Shown in pieces: positions 1 to 4,148 of a DNA stretch of 5,358 nucleotides. Each line of letters starts with the position of its first letter. Within the stretch, counting starts at the first letter, position 1. Made by a program: the position numbers and the translations under genes. Source of the stretch: an uncultured Ruminococcus sp. (GTDB lineage Bacteria; Bacillota_A; Clostridia; Oscillospirales; Acutalibacteraceae); assembly GCA_902773395.1 (NCBI GenBank), contig CACYEJ010000405.1:1-5358 (forward strand), read 5' to 3'. The notes below the pieces were generated by a model that had not been told where the DNA came from, did no database searches, and worked only from the letters and a program-made list of their open reading frames with translations.

Positions 1-93
1 GAAAATAAACTAACCTCAGCGAAACTAAATAAACTTTCTTTAAGAAAAAATAAGAAATATATCAAAGCACCCAAATAATAAAATCTTCGATTC

Positions 94-128
94 AAACAAA
101 AACAGGCAAGAGCTTGCGAATTGCCTGT
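94..128 (-). terminator. Possible Rho-independent terminator on the minus strand
   Basis: ACAGGCAA (102-109) and TTGCCTGT (121-128) form a perfect 8-bp stem with an 11-nt loop. Read on the minus strand, the stem is followed by TTTTGTTT, a good U-tract. On the + strand it is followed by CTAAGAAAG, so it would not terminate in that direction. A minus-strand terminator here needs a transcript starting to its right, yet no minus-strand gene is visible there. It could end a small RNA, act as an attenuator in a leader of a divergent operon lying off the left edge, or be a protein-binding palindrome. Confidence 0.45.
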
Positions 129-156
129 CTAAGAAAGATAAGTTTATTAATAATGA

Positions 157-169
157 CATAACAGTTATG
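157..169. repeat. 13-bp perfect palindrome CATAACAGTTATG
   Basis: CATAAC (157-162) and GTTATG (164-169) are perfect inverted halves around a single central A. This 6-1-6 form fits the binding site of a dimeric regulator better than an RNA hairpin, because a 1-nt loop is too tight. No regulator can be named from the sequence, and in DNA this AT-rich it may be chance. Confidence 0.3.
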
Positions 170-284
170 GTTAAAATTTCTTACATTGATTGTTTTATTT
201 TATGACACTATAGCGAAAATTCATAATTTTTATAAAAAGATACAATTATTTTTGGCACGGTAAGGTTATGTTTATTTATTTAAA

Positions 285-364
285 AAGTCGTTTTCTATTT
301 TTTTCACAAAAATATATTTTTTAATACTCATTTTTATAACACTTTTCAACTTAAAAAACGACTT
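285..364. repeat. Inverted repeat AAGTCGTTTT / AAAACGACTT
   Basis: AAGTCGTTTT (285-294) is the exact reverse complement of AAAACGACTT (355-364), with 60 nt between. The spacer is almost pure A/T and contains the DnaA-box-like 9-mers at 300 and 343. Each arm holds a CG step, uncommon in the surrounding DNA, which makes the pair less likely to be chance. Role unknown; paired protein-binding sites or a long-range hairpin are possible. Confidence 0.3.
300..308 (+). promoter_or_regulatory. DnaA-box-like 9-mer TTTTTCACA
   Basis: This matches the relaxed DnaA-box consensus TTWTNCACA at every defined position. It is the only full match to that pattern I found in the non-coding DNA. A near miss, TTTTCAACT, lies at 343-351. 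Boxes upstream of dnaA form one half of the split origin of Bacillus subtilis, so this may be part of an upstream origin half or a site for dnaA autoregulation. The AT-rich background lowers confidence. Confidence 0.35.
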
Positions 365-438
365 GTTTTGCCTCAATCTGTAAAACATTCCATATTCTGC
401 ATATAAAATTATAACGAATTTTCTCCTAAAAATAAAGT

Positions 439-447
439 TTTTCAACA
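439..447 (+). promoter_or_regulatory. DnaA-box-like 9-mer TTTTCAACA upstream of the dnaA promoter
   Basis: TTTTCAACA differs from TTWTNCACA only in having A for C at position 6. The identical 9-mer occurs at 2189-2197 in the putative oriC, which supports it being this organism's own variant box. It ends 19 nt before the -35 hexamer of the dnaA promoter, so DnaA bound here could regulate its own transcription. A weaker related 9-mer, TTATCAAAT, follows at 450-458. Confidence 0.35.
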
Positions 448-466
448 CTTTATCAAATATTTCTTA

Positions 467-495
467 TTGAAATAAAAAATCCAATATGTTATAAT
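467..495 (+). promoter_or_regulatory. Sigma-A-type promoter of dnaA with extended -10
   Basis: TTGAAA (467-472) and TATAAT (490-495) are separated by an ideal 17-nt spacer. The spacer ends in TGT, giving the extended -10 form TGnTATAAT. The -10 is a perfect consensus and the -35 matches five of six bases. It is the strongest + strand promoter I can see upstream of dnaA. Transcription would begin near 502, leaving an untranslated leader of about 235 nt before the start codon at 738. Confidence 0.75.
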
Positions 496-599
496 AAATC
501 TAATTATTAGTTTCATTATGAGTAGTAGTGCCTTTTTAAAGTTATGAATATTTTTTGAATAACAATTAATACGAATATACCGCACTAATCCATGATGAA

Positions 600-665
600 C
601 TCAGTTTTGTACAGTGAATGTTTAGGGAGAAAATTTTAGATCAGTGTGAGATGTACAAAACTGGG
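600..665 (+). repeat. Large hairpin in the dnaA leader
   Basis: CAGTTTTGTACA (602-613) is the exact reverse complement of TGTACAAAACTG (652-663). In RNA the stem gains a U-G pair (601/664) and a C-G pair (600/665), making 14 bp around a 38-nt loop. No T-run follows, so it is not a simple terminator. The loop contains the ATG at 618 that opens the long frame into dnaA, which would be enclosed if the hairpin forms. It may affect mRNA stability or dnaA translation, or be a DNA binding site. Confidence 0.55.
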
Positions 666-680
666 AATATTACAAGTTTG

Positions 681-715
681 ATTCAATTAATTTTAAAAAA
701 GAAATTAATTCGAAT
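681..715 (+). repeat. Second hairpin in the dnaA leader, just before the ribosome binding site
   Basis: AATTAATTT (685-693) pairs with AAATTAATT (702-710). With C711 bulged out, ATTC (681-684) also pairs with GAAT (712-715), giving a 13-bp stem around an 8-nt A-rich loop. It ends only 6 nt before the GGGGGT ribosome binding site of dnaA, close enough to influence ribosome access. The stem is nearly all A-U, so its stability is modest. Confidence 0.45.
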
Positions 716-737
716 AGTATTGGGGGTCATAAAAAAT

Positions 738-2060
738 ATGGATTCATTCAACGAAACATGGACGCTCGTTTGTGACTATTGCAAGGCTAACATCACAAAG
801 GTTGCGTTCCAGACGTGGATAAGCAGAATTGAACCGAAAGAAATCGACTTTGACCTTATCCAGATAAAGCTTCTCGTTCCAAATGAATTTCATAGAGAAA
901 CCGTAACTCGGTGCTATATGAAATTGCTGAAAGATGCTTTTAAGGAGATTTTCGGTCAGGAATTCGATATAAAGCTAATTGTTCCCGAAGAGATAAAAAC
1001 AGAGAAAAAGCCCGAAGAGGACACAACCGGTATGTCTGATGACGATACTCCGCTTACATTTGATAATTATATAGTAGGTTCATCAAACAAATTTGCTCAT
1101 GCGGCATCTTTAGCCGTAGCTCAAAACCCCGGAGGTGCGTATAATCCGCTTTTTATTTACGGAAATTCGGGTCTTGGAAAAACGCATCTGCTTCACGCAA
1201 TAAAAAACGAAGTGCTTAATAACGATTCAACTAAGAAAATTGCTTATGTAAAGGGCGACGATTTTACTAATGAGATCGTTGACTCTCTTCGTCGTGTGAA
1301 CCAAGCGGAATTTAGACAGAAATATAGAAACGCTGATGTACTTCTTGTAGACGACGTGCAGTTTATCGGAGGCAAGGAGTCAACTCAGGAGGAGTTCTTC
1401 CATACGTTCAATGCCTTGTACGAGGCTAAAAAGCAAATTGTACTCACATCAGATAGACCTCCGAAGGAAATAAAAACATTGGAGGAACGTTTGAGAACTC
1501 GTTTTGAATGGGGCTTGATTGCCGATATTCAGCCGCCGGATATAGAAACACGTATCGCAATTCTAAAAAGCAAAGCCGAATCTCTCGACTTTGAAATCCC
1601 CGATGACATATGCGAATACATAGCGTCAAAGCTAAAGACAAACGTTCGTCAGCTTGAAGGCGTGGTAAAAAAAATAAAAGCAAAAAGCTTTCTCAACGGA
1701 GAAAAGCCTTCTATAGCGATCGCTCAGGAGGTTATATCAGACGTGCAGACAAATGAAATGCCTGTGCCGGTGACAGTAGAAAAAATTATCGAAGAGGTAG
1801 CAAGAACCTTTGGCGTAAGCTCGGAGGACATAAGATCTGTAAAAAATCGCCGTGCTAATTTAAGCAATGCACGTCACGTTGCAATCTATGTTGTTCGTCA
1901 GGTAACTGGACTTTCAATGACTGCGATAGGCGATGAATTTGGCGGCAGACACTATTCTACTATTGTATATACCATGCAGGAAATGGAAAAGAAGCTTGAA
2001 AAGGACTCAAAAACAAAAGCAATGGTAGACGATATAATTAAGAATATTCAGGATATGTAA
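738..2060 (+). CDS. dnaA: Chromosomal replication initiator protein DnaA
   Basis: DnaA is the AAA+ ATPase that binds DnaA boxes at oriC, forms a filament, melts the DNA and recruits the replicative helicase. The 440-residue product has all four domains: domain I (about 1-80, with FQTWISRIEP), a short acidic linker (about 81-105), the AAA+ core (about 106-330) and DNA-binding domain IV (about 345-440). Visible motifs are Walker A GNSGLGKT (142-149), Walker B LLVDDVQ (202-208), sensor I LTSD (236-239), the arginine-finger segment LEERLRTRFEWGL (248-260) and sensor II TNVRQLEG (301-308). The ATG at 738 is preferred because it gives the usual family length and follows GGGGGT (722-727) by 10 nt; the frame is open from 618, but the extra 40 residues resemble nothing in DnaA and lack a ribosome binding site. 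Oddity: the recognition motif reads GGRHYST (402-408) where GGRDHTT is usual. Confidence 0.98.
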   Translation: MDSFNETWTLVCDYCKANITKVAFQTWISRIEPKEIDFDLIQIKLLVPNEFHRETVTRCYMKLLKDAFKEIFGQEFDIKLIVPEEIKTEKKPEEDTTGMSDDDTPLTFDNYIVGSSNKFAHAASLAVAQNPGGAYNPLFIYGNSGLGKTHLLHAIKNEVLNNDSTKKIAYVKGDDFTNEIVDSLRRVNQAEFRQKYRNADVLLVDDVQFIGGKESTQEEFFHTFNALYEAKKQIVLTSDRPPKEIKTLEERLRTRFEWGLIADIQPPDIETRIAILKSKAESLDFEIPDDICEYIASKLKTNVRQLEGVVKKIKAKSFLNGEKPSIAIAQEVISDVQTNEMPVPVTVEKIIEEVARTFGVSSEDIRSVKNRRANLSNARHVAIYVVRQVTGLSMTAIGDEFGGRHYSTIVYTMQEMEKKLEKDSKTKAMVDDIIKNIQDM

Positions 2061-2080
2061 CAGGCAATATATAGATTTTT

Positions 2081-2118
2081 ACAGCAAGAAAATATTACTC
2101 CGAGTAATAACCGGCTGT
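2081..2118 (+). repeat. Compound hairpin just after dnaA
   Basis: TATTACT (2093-2099) and AGTAATA (2103-2109) form a perfect 7-bp stem with a CCG loop. Outside it ACAGC (2081-2085) pairs with GCTGT (2114-2118), separated by an internal loop. It begins 20 nt after the dnaA stop codon. The following bases, TAAGATGCTC, are not a T-run, so it is at best a weak terminator. It may instead protect the 3' end of the dnaA mRNA or be part of the origin DNA. Confidence 0.4.
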
Positions 2119-2188
2119 TAAGATGCTCTTCAATGTTCACGTTTTATTCAAAATCTGTTCGAATAACTATGAATTTAAAATGGACAAG

Positions 2189-2239
2189 TTTTCAACATTT
2201 CCTTAACTTTCCACAATAGGCTTATCAACATTATTAACA
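2189..2239 (+). promoter_or_regulatory. Cluster of DnaA-box-like 9-mers
   Basis: Four 9-mers lie on the same strand within 51 nt: TTTTCAACA (2189-2197), CTTTCCACA (2207-2215), TTATCAACA (2222-2230) and TTATTAACA (2231-2239), the last two touching. Each differs from TTWTNCACA at a single defined position, and in three of them the change is the same, A for C at position 6. A shared deviation suggests a lineage-specific box. The cluster lies about 110 nt left of the DnaA-trios. Confidence 0.6.
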
Positions 2240-2262
2240 TAGGCGATCAAGGCGATGTTAAT
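2233..2262. repeat. Inverted repeat ATTAACAT / ATGTTAAT with internal GGCGAT repeats
   Basis: ATTAACAT (2233-2240) and ATGTTAAT (2255-2262) are perfect inverted arms around a 14-nt spacer. GGCGAT occurs twice, at 2242-2247 and at 2251-2256, the second copy running into the right arm. The left arm overlaps the box-like TTATTAACA, so the structure may place two AACA cores facing each other. It lies within the putative origin. Confidence 0.4.
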
Positions 2263-2348
2263 TCCGTTAAGACCTGTCAAAACTTGTTATGATGTTTTTA
2301 AGCTGATGAAATCTAAGTTTAAACAACTTCCTAACTTTTCCTAACCCC

Positions 2349-2363
2349 CTACTACTACTACTA
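2349..2363 (+). repeat. DnaA-trio array, five CTA units
   Basis: Five uninterrupted CTA trinucleotides follow CCCC and precede AT-rich DNA. The complementary strand reads 3'-GAT-5' five times, the DnaA-trio motif established in B. subtilis, where it directs DnaA filament formation on one strand during origin melting. The nearest box-like repeat (TTTTCCTAA, 2336-2344) abuts the C block, as expected for the box nearest the trios. Confidence 0.8.
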
Positions 2364-2393
2364 AATAACTATTATATATATTTTATTGATTTT
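2364..2393. other. AT-rich candidate DNA unwinding element
   Basis: This 30-nt tract directly after the trios is almost entirely A/T and includes ATTATATATATTTTATT, with only one C and one G. Its position next to the trio array fits the segment that melts first at the origin. The AT-rich setting of the whole gap means composition alone would be weak evidence; the position carries the argument. Confidence 0.65.
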
Positions 2394-2405
2394 CCGAAAA
2401 AAATT

Positions 2406-2459
2406 TCCTGTTCCGATTTTTTCGATTTCCAAAAATCATTTCAAAAAATACGAACAGGA
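2406..2459. repeat. Inverted repeat TCCTGTTC / GAACAGGA right of the unwinding region
   Basis: TCCTGTTC (2406-2413) is the exact reverse complement of GAACAGGA (2452-2459). An inner pair, GATTTTT (2415-2421) with AAAAATC (2431-2437), could form a smaller hairpin inside. It starts 12 nt right of the AT-rich tract. It may mark the right edge of the origin, or be a protein site; no protein can be named. Confidence 0.35.
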
Positions 2460-2501
2460 CAATAAAGAAATTGAACGATGCAAAACAAAGATTTAATATC
2501 T

Positions 2502-2631
2502 TCAAATTTTCTCAAAAATTTGAGGGTGACGGAACATACGAAATCAAGCCGCAAGACGAATACTGATTTGCAGATGTTCCTAAAGCGTAGCTTTTTAGCT
2601 TACGCAAGAATTCTGAAAAGAAAATTCCCCC
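2502..2631. repeat. Hairpin-rich element, probable copy of a dispersed repeat
   Basis: Three hairpins follow each other. TCAAATTTT (2502-2510) pairs with AAAATTTGA (2515-2523). GGAACAT (2531-2537) pairs with ATGTTCC (2574-2580), with AAATCA (2541-2546) and TGATTT (2564-2569) as an inner stem. GCGTAGCT (2585-2592) pairs with AGCTTACGC (2597-2605) with one bulged T. The element shares three ordered blocks with the DNA after recF: TCAAATTTTCTCAAA (13 of 15 bases identical), GGGTGACGGAACA (exact) and TCAAGCC (exact). No T-run follows any stem. I read it as an interspersed palindromic repeat, with a structured RNA as the alternative. The right border near the CCCCC at 2627-2631 is a guess. Confidence 0.6.
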
Positions 2632-2813
2632 AGCGAATCTAATATAAACTATCAATTATAAAAAAAGCACTCATTAATAAAATTAGTCAAAATAGGCAAT
2701 ATTTTGTGAAATGCCGGTTTAAGAAATAATAGTGCTGATTTTTAGATTTGCCGTTCAAAGAAAAATTGATTTTAATTTTAGAAAAAATTAGAAAAAAATG
2801 AAAGGATAGGCAC
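2632..2813 (+). other. Leader region of dnaN without an assignable promoter
   Basis: This AT-rich stretch should contain the dnaN promoter unless dnaN is read from the dnaA promoter through oriC. The best -10-like hexamer is AATAAT (2725-2730), but the upstream TTGTGA (2704-2709) leaves only a 15-nt spacer, so I do not assign it. No terminator-like hairpin lies here. The dnaN ribosome binding site, AAAGGA (2801-2806), sits 7 nt before the start codon. Confidence 0.5.
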
Positions 2814-3911
2814 ATGAAAGTATCATTTAATAAATTGGAATTAGTTCAGGCTGTTTCCAATGTTCAGCGAGCCGTATCTACTAAGAATTCCAATGCCGCT
2901 CTTGAAGGTATTTTTATTAAAGCACAGAATAAGAAGGTAACTCTGTGCGGATATGATCTCGAATTGGGCATTAGAACTGAACTTGACGCACTGATTATTG
3001 AAGAGGGCGAAATAGTACTCAGTGCAAAAATGTTTGCCGATATTGTCAGACGTATGCCCGACGAAGTTATCACAATCGAAACAGATGATAAGCTGATTAC
3101 CTATATTAACTCAGGTGTGGTTGATTTTCAGATTGTGGGAATTTCTGCATTCGAGTACCCTGAGCTTCCTAGTTTTGAAGCAATTGAAAGCTTCGAGCTT
3201 AATGGTGATCTGTTGAAAAATATGATAAAGCAGACATATTATGCAATTTCAGATAATCAGTCTAAACCAATATATACAGGTTCACTTTTTGATTTGAATA
3301 ATGGATATTTGAACATTGTTTCTGTTGACGGATTCAGAATGGCTGTCAGAAAAGAAAAGGTTGATGTCGATTTACACTGCAATTTTATTGTTCCGGGCAA
3401 GACATTAAGTGAGGTAATGAAAATAAACTGCGAAGATGACGGCAACATTAACGTAATCGTTGGAAAAAAGCATGTTATTTTTAAAATCAAAAATTATTCT
3501 GTTGTATCACGACTAATTGAAGGAAAGTTCCTTGAATATGCCGGAACTATTCCGAGTGGCGCACAAACAAGCCTGCGTGTAAAAACAAGAGAAATTGCTT
3601 CGTCAGTTGAAAGAATGGCGTTGCTTACAAATGAGAAGCTGCAAACTCCTGTAAGAGTTATCGTTGCAGACGAAGGCATTAAGCTGCATTGCACAACTGT
3701 AGTTGGAAAAGCCAGCGATTATATCAACGTTTCGTTTGACGGCAGCGAGGTTGAGATAGGTTTTAACAACAGATACCTTTTAGACGCTATAAAAAATGCT
3801 GATACAGATGAGCTTTTGTTTGAGTTTAACGGTCCGCTAAAGCCGCTGAAGGTTATGCCTGTTGAAGGTGATAGCTTTGTATTTTTGGTTGTTCCTATGA
3901 GATTGGCTTAA
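2814..3911 (+). CDS. dnaN: DNA polymerase III beta subunit (sliding clamp)
   Basis: DnaN forms a ring-shaped dimer that holds DNA polymerase III and other clamp-binding proteins on DNA. The 365-residue product is the normal family length and spans three clamp domains (about 1-122, 123-245 and 246-365). Recognisable family segments are EYPELP (114-119), VDGFRMA (171-177, the TDGHRLA region), SRLIEGKF (232-239), FNNRYLLDA (317-325) and the C-terminal VVPMRL that closes domain III. Leu240 stands where many clamps have Pro after the EGxF segment, a minor deviation. The ATG at 2814 is preceded by AAAGGA at 7 nt spacing and gives the standard N terminus MKVSFNK. It is separated from dnaA by the putative oriC and followed after 18 nt by the S4-domain gene. 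Confidence 0.98.
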   Translation: MKVSFNKLELVQAVSNVQRAVSTKNSNAALEGIFIKAQNKKVTLCGYDLELGIRTELDALIIEEGEIVLSAKMFADIVRRMPDEVITIETDDKLITYINSGVVDFQIVGISAFEYPELPSFEAIESFELNGDLLKNMIKQTYYAISDNQSKPIYTGSLFDLNNGYLNIVSVDGFRMAVRKEKVDVDLHCNFIVPGKTLSEVMKINCEDDGNINVIVGKKHVIFKIKNYSVVSRLIEGKFLEYAGTIPSGAQTSLRVKTREIASSVERMALLTNEKLQTPVRVIVADEGIKLHCTTVVGKASDYINVSFDGSEVEIGFNNRYLLDAIKNADTDELLFEFNGPLKPLKVMPVEGDSFVFLVVPMRLA

Positions 3912-3929
3912 TTTTTAGGAGGAGTTATT

Positions 3930-4148
3930 TTGGTAAAAAAAGAAAATATCTATATAGATACTGAATTTATCAGATTAAATGATTTGCTCAAAATCGGCGG
4001 TTTCGGTACTGGTGGTCAGGCGAAAATGCTGATACAAAACGGCGGTGTAAAGGTTAATGGCGAGGTCTGCACTATGCGGGGTAAAAAAATGAGAATCGGC
4101 GATAGTGCAGAATGTAACGGTGTTGTTCTTGAGGTGTGCGGCAAATGA
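3930..4148 (+). CDS. yaaA: Small S4-domain RNA-binding protein YaaA/RlbA
   Basis: This 72-residue protein is an S4-like RNA-binding domain with little else. The core runs from [13 protein letters not shown] through [18 protein letters not shown] to the basic [10 protein letters not shown] segment, matching the family found between dnaN and recF in Firmicutes (YaaA, also called RlbA). The family is associated with ribosome biogenesis; its exact RNA target cannot be told from the sequence. The start is TTG, an uncommon choice, but it is well supported: a near-perfect AGGAGGAG (3917-3924) lies 5 nt upstream, and no ATG or GTG stands nearby in frame. The TTG may limit its output relative to dnaN. 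It begins 18 nt after dnaN and its TGA overlaps the ATG of recF, so the three genes form one transcription unit. Confidence 0.92.
   Translation: MVKKENIYIDTEFIRLNDLLKIGGFGTGGQAKMLIQNGGVKVNGEVCTMRGKKMRIGDSAECNGVVLEVCGK

Larger units (their letters stand above)
1..466. other. AT-rich intergenic region upstream of dnaA
   Basis: I see no credible coding region here: no sizeable open frame with a ribosome binding site lies on either strand. In related Firmicutes this side of dnaA faces a divergent rpmH (ribosomal protein L34) operon, so rpmH may lie just off the left edge; that is inference from conserved gene order and nothing in the window confirms it. The stretch holds a minus-strand terminator-like hairpin (94-128), a 13-bp palindrome (157-169), a 10-bp inverted repeat (285-294 with 355-364) and DnaA-box-like 9-mers at 300, 343 and 439. 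I found no convincing promoter pointing left. Confidence 0.7.
2189..2393 (+). other. oriC: Putative replication origin oriC (DnaA boxes, DnaA-trios, AT-rich unwinding region)
   Basis: The dnaA-dnaN gap holds the parts of a Bacillus-type unwinding origin in the expected order: DnaA-box-like 9-mers (2189-2239), a tandem CTTCCTAAC / TTTTCCTAAC pair (2327-2345), a C-rich block (2345-2349), five perfect CTA trinucleotides (2349-2363) and an AT-rich tract (2364-2393). In B. subtilis the matching order is DnaA boxes, GC cluster, DnaA-trios and AT-rich DNA, also located between dnaA and dnaN. The CTA block is 3'-GAT-5' on the opposite strand, the sequence that DnaA binds in single-stranded form during melting. 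The call rests on position plus architecture; most boxes depart from the TTATCCACA consensus. Confidence 0.82.

Noticed and set aside
37..65. Minus-strand promoter TTGATA-17-TAAAGA for a divergent gene
   Set aside because: The -10 matches only three of six bases, and the gene it would serve is outside the window.
521..530. Mirror DnaA-trio (TAGTAGTG) upstream of dnaA
   Set aside because: Only two full units, no GC cluster and no adjoining box; chance in this context.
592..639. 15-codon upstream ORF (starting MMNSVLY) in the dnaA leader
   Set aside because: No ribosome binding site before it and no recognisable leader-peptide feature; short open frames are expected by chance.
618..737. N-terminal extension of dnaA from the ATG at 618
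   Set aside because: No ribosome binding site precedes 618, the added 40 residues do not resemble DnaA domain I, and the ATG at 738 gives the normal length with GGGGGT in place.
1444..1683. Minus-strand open frame inside dnaA
   Set aside because: Shadow of the dnaA coding frame with no ribosome binding site or recognisable family features; the same holds for minus-strand frames inside dnaN and across yaaA.
2704..2732. dnaN promoter TTGTGA with AATAAT or TAATAG
   Set aside because: Spacer is 15 nt with the better -10, or the -10 matches only three bases with the 17-nt spacer; not strong enough to annotate.
2766..2794. dnaN promoter TTGATT ... TAGAAA
   Set aside because: Transcription would start on top of the ribosome binding site, and the -10 is poor.
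4136..4144. GTG at 4136 as start of recF
   Set aside because: The GTG lies within the ribosome binding site GAGGTG; ATG 4145 has correct spacing and the usual RecF N terminus.
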